64,000 bases of DNA from Microthyrium microscopicum (taxonomy: Eukaryota; Ascomycota; Dothideomycetes; Microthyriales; Microthyriaceae): NCBI GenBank assembly GCA_010405405.1, contig MU004234.1:1259563-1323562 (forward strand). The letters are read 5' to 3'. Below the pieces are notes generated by a model that saw only the letters and a program-made list of their open reading frames with translations, did no database searches and was not told the origin of the DNA. The stretch's first letter is position 1. Every line of letters begins with the position of its first letter. Both the position numbers and the translations under genes were made by a program. Shown one piece after another: positions 32,484 to 43,469 of this stretch.

Positions 32484-34743
32484 ATGCCAGATCGAAAGCG
32501 ACGTGTCAAGACAGGCTGCCTGAGCTGTCGACAACGACGCGTGAAATGCGACGAGCGAAGGCCGATCTGCCAACGATGCGAGATAGCGAACATTTCATGC
32601 GAAGGATATCAGCCTGCACGAAGACTGCCACCAAAAAGACCTGAGAAAAAACAAGGCGGCAGTAATGGGAACGACATAGCCTCCCGAGTTCACGTCGATG
32701 TCGACGACGAAAGACTGGATCACCCTCTATTCAATTTTCCGAACGACTCCGAGACGTCACGAATACCCCATCAACGCGGCCGTGAGATTCTTGGTCAAAT
32801 GCAGTATGCGCATCGAACGGCCAAATTGCTTTTCAGAGAAGATCAGCTGTATTTCTGGCGGGATTATCTCTCGGGATGCGCCATGGGTGCAGAGTATGTG
32901 TATGATGCGATAACCGCCATAGGTCTTATGCACAGGGCGGCTTTAATGCTTTCTGATGGCCAATTGAGATCACAGGTATGTTAGTCATGCGGTTCCAATT
33001 CAATTTGATATTTGTTCCCTCTGTATGACCTTAGTTGCAATGAATTTGATGGGCAACGACCTTCCAAAGGCGGACTCGGATCTCGCTTATTGTCTTACTT
33101 CCTGAATTTTGCCGGTTAAGATCAATCATTCTTAAGCACGCGAGTCCAGCTAGTTTTCTAGGTCAATCAATTATGATTCTAACTGGCATCAGGGACTAGA
33201 CTACAAGGTGGCCGCATACCAGGTTTATGCCAATACATTAACGCGGTTGCACGACGTGTGCATTCAAGCTCCTGAAGCGCAACCAGAGATTTTGATCGCA
33301 GTCCTTCTAATCTTAACATATTTTGAGGTTAGTCAGAACCCATAACGGATTCAATTTTTCACTGAAAGTATTTAGTGTTTCGCTGGGAACCATACCGCCG
33401 CATTTCAACACCTAAGAACGGCGCAGAGCCATTTGGATGAGGCAAATTTGCCTGGACTCCTACATAGCGCGGCACTGGAAGCCTGTATCGGTGAGCTGGG
33501 ACTCGTAGTTCAAGTTGTTCTTCCGCTGCCACTGATCGGCTTCCCTCTCATCAAGACTTTGACTGCTGTAGACTCAGTACCAGCTCCGTGTACATTTAAG
33601 GGCGCAAGAAACTCGTCCCAAGATCTAGCAGCTCTTATCGAGTTACTCTGCAGCTATAAACGAATTAACGTTGGAGTCTGGTGCTTTCTCTCTAACACCG
33701 AAGAAACACTGGATCCATATGCCCTGGCTGGATTTCAGGCCAGCATCTTATACTGGAGAAGTCAATCTGGGAGCACATTCGACCGCTGTGACGAAAACCA
33801 ACATATCACGAAACACACCGATCTAGAAGACCTCTCCATTCCACCAAAAGCCAAATCGTTTCGATCTCTGGAGGCAGCGTTAGGGGCCGCCGTTTTTCAC
33901 TGCTACATGGGACGTAGTGACTGTCTTATTTCAACGGCAATGGGGGGCAATGAACAACGCGAAAAATCGGCACAATTGCACGCCTACCATATTCTATGCA
34001 TCGCTGAGGGTATACAACAAGAACTAGAGAAAAGCCTGAATGATCGAAGTTATCTGCCATGCAACGCAATTAAAATGGGTCTCATTCCTCTGTTGTTCAT
34101 GGCCTCTCAGTTCTGCTACGATGCATCATGGGTGGAATTCATTATCGAAAAGCTCGGATCTTTAGGACAAGAAGGCTTATATAACGGCACTCACTTCGCT
34201 CGCGCCTTGCAGGTACTACCTCTCTTTCAGAGTCAAGCCAAAAAGCTTGAGTCTAAGCAATCTGCGACTGCCAAACCCAGGACGTCGCCTCCGTCCCTTA
34301 GGTTTAACGTCGTTCCTATGCTCTTTCCAGGCACTGAGGAAGACAAAGCTGTTGCATACTACATAAGAGCTCTGAAACATAATCAGGTTGACAGGACACA
34401 AGGTCGAAGAAATGTCGTTCAAGTTGTGGGCCGAGTTAGGTGGGAAAAGTCCACGGATGGTACATCCACCACTGCCGCAATGGACTTCTTTGATCCTGGT
34501 CATGCAATCAACCAAGGTTTGAACGATCGGTGCATGTATCTACAGATTGCGAGGAACGAGCCCATTGCACTAGAGTGGGAGACTTTACTTGGCACAGATG
34601 CTCTCGGGCGGTATGGTTACTTTGTTCATTTGGCTGCTGAACGGGACGCTCTGATTGAGCGAGTTCAATCGGGTGTTGATGATAGGCAACTGATAGACAA
34701 AATAAATGGCGTGCCCCCATCAACTTCGATGGCTCCCACATAA
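32484..34743 (+). CDS. Zn2Cys6 fungal transcription factor
   Basis: Exons 32484-32975, 33193-33327 and 33376-34743, all phase 0, give 664 residues. The N-terminal zinc cluster is CLSCRQRRVKCDERRPICQR followed by C and a sixth Cys (CX2CX6CX6CX2CX6C), with basic flanks PDRKRRVKTG and RLPPKRPEKK. The remainder is the helical middle-homology region of the type found with DUF3468 (GAEYVYDAITAIGLMHRAAL, TYFECFAGNHTAAFQHLRTA). The first intron is long for this window (217 bp). The final 15 residues (DKINGVPPSTSMAPT) and the stop codon are encoded by the left arm of the inverted-repeat element at 34696-34890. The original C-terminus has therefore been replaced or truncated by insertion. Targets are unknown. 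The adjacent glutathione transferase gene is a possible but untested target. Confidence 0.85.
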
Positions 34744-34890
34744 CGCGCTCAGATATTGAGTGCTTTATTTACCATATAGAGCGTTCAGGCTTAGTCACTT
34801 TATCGAATGCGATAGAAAATATAACACTTCTTGATTAGAAGCGTTGGTGGGAGCCAGCGAAGTTGATGGGAGAACGCCAGTTATTTTGTC
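34696..34890. mobile_element. MITE copy overlapping the end of a transcription factor gene
   Basis: The left arm GACAAAATAAATGGCGTGCC pairs with the reverse complement of the right end GACAAAATAACTGGCGTTCT, and both continue CCCATCAACTTCG and TGGCTCCCAC. It is 195 bp long with no coding capacity. It belongs to the same family as the copies at 30190 and 32052 (shared AAATGGCGT and CCCATCAACT). Confidence 0.8.
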
Positions 34891-35323
34891 ATGCGGTTGA
34901 TAGGCCGATGATTGGAGAAGCGGACAGCCCGACCTGATGTATGACAAATACACACTATAAAGTACATGCTCTGTTTACCCCGATTTTGACATTTGTGTAC
35001 TTCGGAGTTCAAAGTATGATGCTCGGCAATCTCGCTACTCGGCTATCTCGCCTAGCATCCTCAAGCCCTCTCGCGTATCTCGCCTCTGAAGAAGTAACGA
35101 CAAGCGAGCCAAAGTTGATCGATTTCCAAGTCGCCAGGCTCGCCTGACTCGGTACTCATTAAAGACTACGATGGCTTCGGATATGTATAGTTCAAGGCTA
35201 AGGAGACTTAAATAGCGCTGAAGATTCCCTATCAATGGGTTGAAACTCATCGATCCAGCTCTTCATTCAAAAAGATCAGTCCAACAAGGCATAACTCTAC
35301 CTGCAATAATTACAAACACCAGC

Positions 35324-36018
35324 ATGCCTCATATCAGACTTTGGTTTTCTCCAGGTGCTTGCTCACTTGCTCCACACGTTGTAAGTCCAGGTCGCACAAC
35401 TTTGTCCCGTGACGAGAAACAGAACTGAACATATGTGCTCTCTAGGCTCTGCGAGAGGCTGGAATTGATTTCGAACCTATCGAGGTTACTTTCGAGTCAG
35501 TCTCCAGCGAGTTTGTAAAGCTCAATCCCAAGAAACGCATCCCGGTCCTGGCAATAGACGATGAAATTATCACTGAGATACCTGCAATCATGACAGCCAT
35601 TTCACAGCAAAAACCAGATTCGAACCTTTTAGGGCGCAATGATCTTGAAATTGTTCGGACCTACGAATGGATGAACTGGTTGTCTGGGACCTTGCATGGA
35701 CAGTGTTTTGGGACGCTTTATCGACCAGCACGCTTTACCAGCAAGCCGGAGCTCCATAAAGATCTTCAGGAACACGCCATTGTTACTATCAAGGAGTGTT
35801 TTGACAGCATAGAGCACCAGCTATCCGACATACATGCCGTTGGACAGGGATTCACTGTGGTAGACGCATATCTCTTGGTGTTTTGGCGATGGGGAAACAA
35901 GACTCAGGGGATAGATATGACGGACTATCCCCGGTACTCTGCTCTTGCGTCGGCAGTTCTTGATCGAGCATCTGCCAAGACAGTCATGGATGTAGAGAGA
36001 CTGTCAAGCAGAATTTAG
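35324..36018 (+). CDS. Glutathione S-transferase, beta-like
   Basis: Exons 35324-35380 and 35446-36018, phase 0, give 209 residues. The N-terminus MPHIRLWFSPGACSLAPHV, then ALREAGIDFEPIEV, is the thioredoxin-fold start of bacterial-type beta GSTs, with the Cys-Ser pair of ACSLAPH in the usual active-site position. NPKKRIPVLAIDDEIITEIPAI supplies the cis-proline and the glutathione-binding glutamate (the family's ESxAI motif reads EIPAI here). The C-terminal helical domain contains TVVDAYLLVFWRW, matching the N-capping box region. It conjugates or reduces electrophiles with glutathione (family knowledge). Beta-like GSTs occur in bacteria and some fungi, and the location in a repeat-rich accessory segment makes transfer worth testing. 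Confidence 0.88.
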
Positions 36019-36756
36019 TGATGGAGCCGACTGGAAGGCAGGTTGAAGCTCAAGCCTGGATAATGTTGGAAGCCAGAGGGTGTGGGTTTGACCATAGCTG
36101 CGACATGGAGCGCTAAACTGATAAAAACGAATTGAATTTCCTTCCAGAGAAAGCTGCTTGCTTTATCAGAGTGATGTTTCTAAGAGAGGTGATGAACTAA
36201 GGCGGGCAGAATAGGTGACGCGCTTTCCATCAACTTCTATAGCCCATCAGCGTCTATGAGAAAAGGTGCTGGATTTTTCATCGAGTTGGATTGACCGAAA
36301 GGTTGAAAACTCAATCTGGGAATGTACCCAACGCTCGATAAGAGAACGTACCTAGCGTGCTAGGTAGCTGATGATAGACAATGCACTCGATGGGAATGTT
36401 ATGGCATGAATAGTGCATCGGCCCGACTATAGATATCGGCATGCCGAGACAGCTGCAGGTCCTAGCTCCTTAGCGGCTGTTGGGTTGTGCTTGCCAACTG
36501 TCGCAGCCGCCTTGTGACATCAACACATCATACAGCTCCAAGTCTTCATCTTGATCCTGCGTCCAGACCCGTCCTACCTGTACGCAACGTTCTTCGCACA
36601 GGTCCCACCTTTGAGAGCCTCTACACAGATCCGTCTACCTACAAACCTGCCAAACCTCTCCAGAACGCATTACAAAATATCCGCAGCGCCACCAAGATAC
36701 GACCGCCACACGACTGAGATCCTCGCTACTCTTGCCACTGAGGCGCGCCGAGAAGC
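36019..36756. other. Intergenic region with a possible MITE relic
   Basis: No gene seen. A degraded arm-like sequence lies near 36205-36275. The right part is the promoter and leader of the NCR1-like gene. Confidence 0.45.
36205..36275. repeat. Possible degraded MITE arm
   Basis: The stretch with GGTGACGCGC, TTCCATCAACTTC and AGCCCATCAGCG resembles the left arm of the 34696 element (CCCATCAACTTCGATGGCTC). Identity is low and no partner arm is visible. Confidence 0.3.
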
Positions 36757-39700
36757 ATGCGGAATCCGAGCCTACCGCGATGGAAAAGTATATACCTGAT
36801 CTGGGTGTCAACTGCGTTACCTCTTCTTATATCCGCTGTCACACACGAGGCCGGTCGATGTGCCATACGCGGCAACTGTGGCAAAGAGGGCCTATTTAGC
36901 CCACAGCTACCATGTCCAGACAATGGCCCAGCTGAAGTACCGGATGATAAAACAAGAGCGTCGCTTATTGAGATATGTGGCGACGACTGGAAAGATTCGA
37001 AGGTGTGCTGCAAGCCGGAGCAGCTCGAAACACTACAGACAAATTTGAAAAGAGCGGATTCCATCATATCTAGCTGTCCAGCATGCAGAGCCAATTTTGT
37101 CAACCTCTTTTGCACCTTTACATGTTCTCCGGATCAGTCGCTTTTCGTGAACGTCACGCGAACAACAGAAAAAGCTGGGAAGAGTTTGGTGACCGAGCTT
37201 GATCATCTCGTGTCAGATAAATATGGCGAAGGATTCTACGACAGTTGCAAAGAAGTGAAATTCGGAGCTTCCAATGGCAAGGCCATGGATTTGATTGGCG
37301 GCGGGGCACAAAATTATACCGATTTTTTGAACTTCTTGGGCAAAAAGAAGTTTCTAGGCAGTCCATTCCAGATGAACTTCAACCGATCGAACGAGGCAGA
37401 CTTTCCCGGAATGAAGCCTATGGATAAAAAGACAAGGAGCTGCAACGACGAAGACGAGCAATACCGATGTGCTTGTGTCGATTGTCCACAGTCATGCAAA
37501 GCATTACCCGAAGTGGCAGATGAAGGGGAGTGCTATGTTGGCATTTTGCCTTGTCTCTCCTTCGCAGTGATTATAGTATATTCTGGCTTGTTACTGATGC
37601 TTGTCATGACCATTTCCGGTCATGTCGCATATCAAAAACATGCCCAGCGAAAGAATGAACAGCTCAGACTTCTCCACGATGCCGCGCAAAGCGATGATGA
37701 AGATGAGGGTGACATTGTTCACAATGCTGGTATGCTGGAACGCCCTCAAAGACACTATTGGCTTAACACACTATGCGATAAAGCCTTTAGCAAATTAGGC
37801 ATGTTCTGTGCCGAGTTTCCTGCTATCACCATTGGCCTGAGTCTCTTCGGAGTAGCCCTCCTCAGCCTAGGTTGGATTCGTTTCGCAGTAGAGACTGATC
37901 CTGTCCGATTGTGGGTCTCTCCCGACTCTGCAGCAGCAAAAGAAAAGGCATACTTTGATGACAACTTCGGACGCTTTTACAGAGCCGAGCAAGTCTTCAT
38001 TGTGAATGACACCGATGTATCAAAAGCCCCAGTTGTCAGCTACGATACACTGAGATGGATGTTTGACATTGAAGGTCGAGTCAACCGACTTAGAGCGCCA
38101 GGTGGTATCACTCTTGATGATGTCTGTTTCAAGCCAGTAGACAATGTTTGTGTTGTCCAGTCCGTCTCTGGATACTTCCAAGGGGACGTCAACAACCTTA
38201 GTCCCAAAACCTGGGAGGATGATCTCCAACATTGCGCGGAAAGCCCGGTTGATTGTCTTCCAGAATTCCAACAACCACTCAATCCCAACATCGTGTTCGG
38301 TCGATACGGTGAAGATGTTCTTGATGCTCAATCTCTCGTTATAACGTGGGTTATCAATAATCATCCTGAGGATTCGGAAGAACTGAAGAAGACCATGGTG
38401 TTTGAGAACGCTTTGAAAGATACTCTTCTGGGCATCCAGATGGAAGCTAAAGAGAGAGGTTTACGCCTATCTTTCAGTACCGAAGTCAGTCTCGAACAAG
38501 AGCTCAACAAGTCTACCAACACAGACGCGAAGATTGTCGTCATCAGCTATATTGTCATGTTTTTGTATGCCTCTCTTGCGTTGGGCTCGACATCATTGGG
38601 CATCAGGTCGATCCTCAGCGACCCAACCAGTCTCTTAGTTCAGTCGAAGTTTATGCTTGGTGTTGTGGGCATTGCCATCGTTCTCATGTCGGTTTCAGCA
38701 TCAGTTGGACTATTTTCGGCCATGGGTATTAAAGTTACACTCATCATCGCTGAAGTGATTCCATTCCTGGTTCTTGCTGTGGGCGTGGACAACATCTTCC
38801 TGATTGTCCATGAGTTTGAGCGTGTCAACGTTAGCCATCCGGATGGTCCTGTCCATGTTCGCATGTCCAAAGCACTAGGCCGCATGGGACCAAGTATTTT
38901 GCTGTCTGCATCAACCGAGACTGTAGCATTTGCGCTTGGTGCAGCGGTTGGTATGCCGGCGGTGAGAAATTTTGCTGCATACGCTGCTGGTGCTGTATTC
39001 ATCAATGCCATACTACAAGTTACAATGTTTGTATCTGTTTTGGCACTCAACCAGCGACGAGTCGAGGCTGGCAGAGCCGATTGTATCCCGTGCATCAAGG
39101 TCACTAATCGTGATCCCATGTCGGGCGGACATATGATGTACGGTATGGAAGACGAAAGCGCATTGCAAAGATTTATTCACAAGCGATATGCTCCCACGCT
39201 CTTGCGGCCAAAAGTCAAAGTTGGCGTTGTTGCTTTCTTCTTGGCACTATTTACTGCGGGTCTTTCTTTGTTGCCTGAAATCGAGCTGGGTCTGGATCAA
39301 CGAATCGCAATCCCAAGCGACTCTTACTTGATTCCCTACTTCAATGACCTCGAAAAATACTTTGGTGTTGGACCACCAGTTTATTTCGTTACTCGAGATC
39401 TTAACATTACACAACTCGAACACCAAAAGGAACTATGCGGCCGATTTCTTGCATGCGACGATTACTCGTTGTCAAATATTCTCGAACAGGAGAGAAACCG
39501 ACCAAATGTCTCGTACATTGCAGATGCTACTGCATCCTGGATCGATGATTTCTTCCTTTGGCTCAATCCTGACTTTGAGGACTGCTGCACAACAAGAGGC
39601 AAATCTTGCTTTGAAGGCCGCGATCCGCCATGGAACAGAGCACTAAAAGGGATGCCGGAGGGTACAGAATTCATTGATTACGTCCAACGATGGCTCAAAG

Positions 39701-40698
39701 CTCCTACTACCGCGGAGTGCCCAGTCGCTGGCGCTGCTGCATACGGCACCTCTGTTAAGGTTGACGCTGATAATACCGCCATTCCAGCATCAGCCTTCCG
39801 AACTTCACACACTCCTCTCAGAAGCCAGCGCGAATATATCGCGGCATACAAAGCTGCCCGTCGTATCGCTGCGGATATCAGTGAACGTAACGGCATTGAC
39901 GTCTTTCCCTACTCAGTCTTCTACATATTCTTCGACCAATACACCACTATTGTTTCTCTTGCTGGTAAACTCCTTGGCTCCGCAGCTGCCATCATCTTTG
40001 TCCTCACCACCGTCCTCCTTGGCTCGCTGCGAACGGGTCTCGTTGTTACTGCAACTGTCTCCATGACCATCGTCTCGATACTTGGCTGCATGGCGATTGC
40101 CGGTGTCTCCCTCAACGCGGTATCTCTCGTCAATCTCATCATTTCCGTTGGTATCGCACTCGAGTTCTGCGCTCATATTGCTCGAGCGTTTACTTTTCCC
40201 AGCACATCCGTCATGGAACGTGCTCCCCGGCTTGCTTTCACCAGCAGTCAAGCTATGCGGAATGGCCGTGAAGAACATCTCATGTCACACCGTCTACCAT
40301 CAGTGCAGACAAGTCGGTCAGCAAGCAAAGACGTTCGTGCATGGGCTGCACTGGCGAACGTGGGTTCTAGTGTCATCTCTGGCATCACCATCACCAAAAT
40401 TCTCGGTGTAGCCGTGCTAGCGTTCACACGGAGTAAGATATTTGAGGTGTATTACTTCAGAGTGTGGGTCGCCCTGGTCATCATGGCCTCTACTCACGCT
40501 TTAATATTCTTGCCAGTGGCCTTGAGTCTATTTGGTGGTCGAGGTAAGTCTTTCCCCACAGACATGCTGACTTCTGATACTAATTGCTGCATAGGATATG
40601 TTGACCCCGAATCAGAGGGGGGCTTAGAGCAAGACCTGCGGAGCAGAAGATATCCAGCTCTGCTAGGCGATGAGGAGTACGACTCGGATGAGTACTAG
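36757..40698 (+). CDS. NCR1: Niemann-Pick C1-like sterol transporter (Ncr1)
   Basis: The ATG at 36757 opens a long frame. A 51-bp intron at 40544-40594 (GTAAGT..ATAG, containing CTAAT) lacks a stop and is a multiple of three; removing it gives 1296 residues. The signal peptide region (KSIYLIWVSTALPLLISA) leads into the Cys-rich N-terminal sterol-binding domain (AGRCAIRGNCGKEG, SCPACRANFVNLFCTFTCSP). The sterol-sensing domain spans about residues 590-770 (KIVVISYIVMFLYASLALGS, EVIPFLVLAVGVDNIFLIVH), then comes the second lumenal loop and the final RND-type membrane bundle (VSLNAVSLVNLIISVGIALE). It moves sterol from the vacuolar lumen into the limiting membrane (family knowledge). The C-terminus PALLGDEEYDSDEY is an acidic sorting-like tail. 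Confidence 0.95.
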   Translation: MRNPSLPRWKSIYLIWVSTALPLLISAVTHEAGRCAIRGNCGKEGLFSPQLPCPDNGPAEVPDDKTRASLIEICGDDWKDSKVCCKPEQLETLQTNLKRADSIISSCPACRANFVNLFCTFTCSPDQSLFVNVTRTTEKAGKSLVTELDHLVSDKYGEGFYDSCKEVKFGASNGKAMDLIGGGAQNYTDFLNFLGKKKFLGSPFQMNFNRSNEADFPGMKPMDKKTRSCNDEDEQYRCACVDCPQSCKALPEVADEGECYVGILPCLSFAVIIVYSGLLLMLVMTISGHVAYQKHAQRKNEQLRLLHDAAQSDDEDEGDIVHNAGMLERPQRHYWLNTLCDKAFSKLGMFCAEFPAITIGLSLFGVALLSLGWIRFAVETDPVRLWVSPDSAAAKEKAYFDDNFGRFYRAEQVFIVNDTDVSKAPVVSYDTLRWMFDIEGRVNRLRAPGGITLDDVCFKPVDNVCVVQSVSGYFQGDVNNLSPKTWEDDLQHCAESPVDCLPEFQQPLNPNIVFGRYGEDVLDAQSLVITWVINNHPEDSEELKKTMVFENALKDTLLGIQMEAKERGLRLSFSTEVSLEQELNKSTNTDAKIVVISYIVMFLYASLALGSTSLGIRSILSDPTSLLVQSKFMLGVVGIAIVLMSVSASVGLFSAMGIKVTLIIAEVIPFLVLAVGVDNIFLIVHEFERVNVSHPDGPVHVRMSKALGRMGPSILLSASTETVAFALGAAVGMPAVRNFAAYAAGAVFINAILQVTMFVSVLALNQRRVEAGRADCIPCIKVTNRDPMSGGHMMYGMEDESALQRFIHKRYAPTLLRPKVKVGVVAFFLALFTAGLSLLPEIELGLDQRIAIPSDSYLIPYFNDLEKYFGVGPPVYFVTRDLNITQLEHQKELCGRFLACDDYSLSNILEQERNRPNVSYIADATASWIDDFFLWLNPDFEDCCTTRGKSCFEGRDPPWNRALKGMPEGTEFIDYVQRWLKAPTTAECPVAGAAAYGTSVKVDADNTAIPASAFRTSHTPLRSQREYIAAYKAARRIAADISERNGIDVFPYSVFYIFFDQYTTIVSLAGKLLGSAAAIIFVLTTVLLGSLRTGLVVTATVSMTIVSILGCMAIAGVSLNAVSLVNLIISVGIALEFCAHIARAFTFPSTSVMERAPRLAFTSSQAMRNGREEHLMSHRLPSVQTSRSASKDVRAWAALANVGSSVISGITITKILGVAVLAFTRSKIFEVYYFRVWVALVIMASTHALIFLPVALSLFGGRGKSFPTDMLTSDTNCCIGYVDPESEGGLEQDLRSRRYPALLGDEEYDSDEY

Positions 40699-40995
40699 CG
40701 ATTACTTGGTCATTCAAGTTCGCGTGGAATGACTATATGGGCACAGCCTGTAAACTAGTTATACGCTATCACAATATACGCACCACAAGGTTCATACAAG
40801 ATGACTTATATTCATGAGCACATGTAAGACTGAGTTCAAGATCAGATTAAGGCTATTCTCCCTTCATGTTCTACAGGAGTTCTTTAGACTGACGCCACAG
40901 TGCCCACGTAGCTAAAACTGGACGAGATCTCGCGTTTCTATGACCTCCATTTTCCATCTCTTCTCGCTTGAACCAGAAGTGGTGACTGGAGTCAT

Positions 40996-41274
40996 TTACT
41001 TCTTATAGGAGTCGTAGTTGCTGCAAGTGGTTAGGAGCGGGAAGAGGCCACTGACAACTGACGAGGCTACTTACCCATAGTCTCCGTATTGTCCATAGGT
41101 CTTGTATGGATTGTCTGGTGGTGGTGGTGGTGCGCCATAGCTACCATAGCTGGCATAGCCCTGGGGTTTGGCTTCTGGCTCTGCCACTGGTGCTGGGGCG
41201 GCTTCGGGCTCAGCAACTGGAGCAGCCACGGCGAGGCTCGAGAAGAAGAGAGCAACGATAGTGATGAAACGCAT
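40996..41274 (-). CDS. Tyr/Gly-repeat small secreted protein A
   Basis: Exons 41274-41075 and 41020-40996 (54-bp intron) give 74 residues. Signal peptide MRFITIVALFFSSLAVAAPV, then two AEPEA-type acidic repeats (APVAEPEAAPAPVAEPEAKP). A Tyr-rich tail follows: YASYGSYGAPPPPPDNPYKT, then YGQYGDYGNYDSYKK. There is no cysteine or dibasic site. The intron interrupts the second base pair of a Gly codon in a YG-NY context, exactly as in the related protein at 43470-43925. The family is not recognised. A wall-associated or adhesive peptide, or a substrate for Tyr modification, are guesses. Its stop converges on NCR1, 298 bp away. Confidence 0.75.
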
Positions 41275-43469
41275 GTTGAGTGAGTATCTGTTGATTGAGT
41301 AAGTGAAAGTTGATTGAATCTTGGGTATGAGTGGAAGAGATTAGGAGAATGGGGCAATAAGCTCTTCTTTAACTACTTGTCTGGTTGGTCTTGTCTGGTT
41401 GGTCATGCAAATGTCATAGCTAGGTAGCTATGCTTGTTTGCGTCTGCAAGCGGCGGTGTGAGCGTGTCAGATTGTGGGTAACGGAACCTGCCATATTGAT
41501 GGTACACTGCCGGGTGCATGCAGCACTACTTGCTAATGTTTCAATGCTCTGTGTTCCTGGCGGAGGGTCACTTGCCAGCCTCGTCGTTCAGCAATCGGTG
41601 TAAATCGATAACTAGTTGTGCAGCTGAAGCCGTGATCAATTGGGACCCTCAATACTTGCATGATCACGTTTGCAAAAACAAATCTTTCAGATGATATCTG
41701 AGCACTAATCCTTACTGGCTAAGAAATTCATTTGGTTCTAGTAGGTACTGGCAATCGTTCTTTGATATGGCAAAACTCTCTAGAGCTCAAGTAAACCTGC
41801 CCCGCGAAGCAAGACTCCAAATCAGATGTCGGTATGGTAGCATGGGCTCCCGCCAGGGGGTGAAGTGGATTTGCAGATCGGCACTCTGTTACCTTGAATA
41901 TTGAGTGGACTCAGCGGAGAAAAGGCTATCAGTCACGAGCTAAAATTGCTAGCATAATAGGATGTACTTGATATTGTCAACTGACGAGAACCAGACATAG
42001 AATGAGATCTAGATGCTGGCCATTTCTTCATTGAAAGACGCAGCTGCAGCCTTTATGCAGCTGCAAGTCTAATAGATCACGGCCATGTATGCCAAGCCTA
42101 AAAAGCAAGCACCCGAGCAGTCATAATTTCTAATGCGGACCCAACATATGCTTACAGTAATCTACTTTGCTGGTTCAAGTATCGACATGCCTATCCTCAA
42201 TCCCCGGTATTCTAGCATCATAGTTGGCACGTCATTGTTGCACTACGCACAAAAATGGATTCCTCGGGATAGATTGGGATTTCATCATGTCAGCCTTCAA
42301 CAAATTTGCATTGTTTCAGCCAACGACAAGTGGCTAAATTTGCACAGTCCAGATCAATGGATGTGGCGATCAATCATTGGCAGAAGCCAACACTCTTGAA
42401 CCTGAACCGAAGAATACATCGTAACCAGTGTCGATTTGCATCATAAAGCCATGACCAGAAGACAGAAAGTTGGCAGCGTTATAAAGTACCATATGGATCG
42501 ATCAGCCAGTGACCACCCAGGCATATCCAGCCTTGCCAGCGCAGGGATCAAGCTTTCCCCACAAGGCTGAATTGAGAGGAACGCTGACACGCTAAACACG
42601 CTAGGAAGACTATATCTACCTTCATTGGTCAGCAAGCGAGACGCTAACTCCATTTTTCCACGTAGGCTTGGCGCCGGCTTTTCTTTATTCAGACTTCACA
42701 TCGTCTCAAAAGTGGAATGACTTCTCCAATCTTCCAACATCTTTACTATTGTCTTATATTGCGCTCATGGAGTCACAGCTATCGTAGCTGCCGGGTTAGA
42801 TTACCATCCAGTCCTATCCGTGTGGTACAGATACTGCTGCTTTCCACATCTGCTTTGCGCAGCGGCCAGCCCATCTGATCTTGTTGGGCAAGTCCACCGT
42901 TCTCACCCAACCTGTCTGCAAAGGCAAAACAGCTCCTTTCAGCTCTTCCAAAGCACATTATTTACCCCGCATTCATGGCCAGCCTCTTATGATATCGTGG
43001 GTTTGTCTAGACCAATGCTAAGCTTGACGATGGAGCTACGGATGCCGCACGCCCAGTCGCTTATTGACACTTGGTGGTAAAGCCAAGAACATAGCCACGC
43101 CTTGCTTTGCGGCTACATACTCTCTTACTGGCTGTGTTATCGGTGTGCATTACACGACCGCGATGCCATAACCTGCGTGATTTGATCTAGGCAACCTTCG
43201 CACTGGCGTTACCTGGCTAGCCTGGGATCAAAGCACTATTGAACGTCTCTGGGTACCCTGGAGCTGATCTAATCCCGCTGTTCTGGGAACTTGCATTGAT
43301 GTGTGGTACCGTAAGACAGTACTAAAGAGCTAGGTTGGAGTATTGAATAATTCCATTCTTAGGTAATATTTGACAATTGGGCTGTATTGCATTATCGTCT
43401 CCTCTTCCAGTTATCTCGTCATCCACTCTTTATTACTCCTGATGCAATACAGACCACCCCGAAATCTGC
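41275..43469. other. 2.2 kb intergenic region, no gene recognised
   Basis: Only uncharacteristic open frames (42133-42399, 42441-42653, 42820-43080). It contains the promoter of the Tyr/Gly protein A gene on the left. No repeats were recognised by eye. Confidence 0.45.

Noticed and set aside
35600-35640. GATTCGAACC resembling a tRNA B box (reverse strand)
   Set aside because: It lies within the glutathione transferase coding exon, and no A box or cloverleaf could be formed around it.
41110-41140. GGT trinucleotide run suggestive of a microsatellite
   Set aside because: It encodes the proline run of Tyr/Gly protein A on the minus strand, so the coding sequence explains it.
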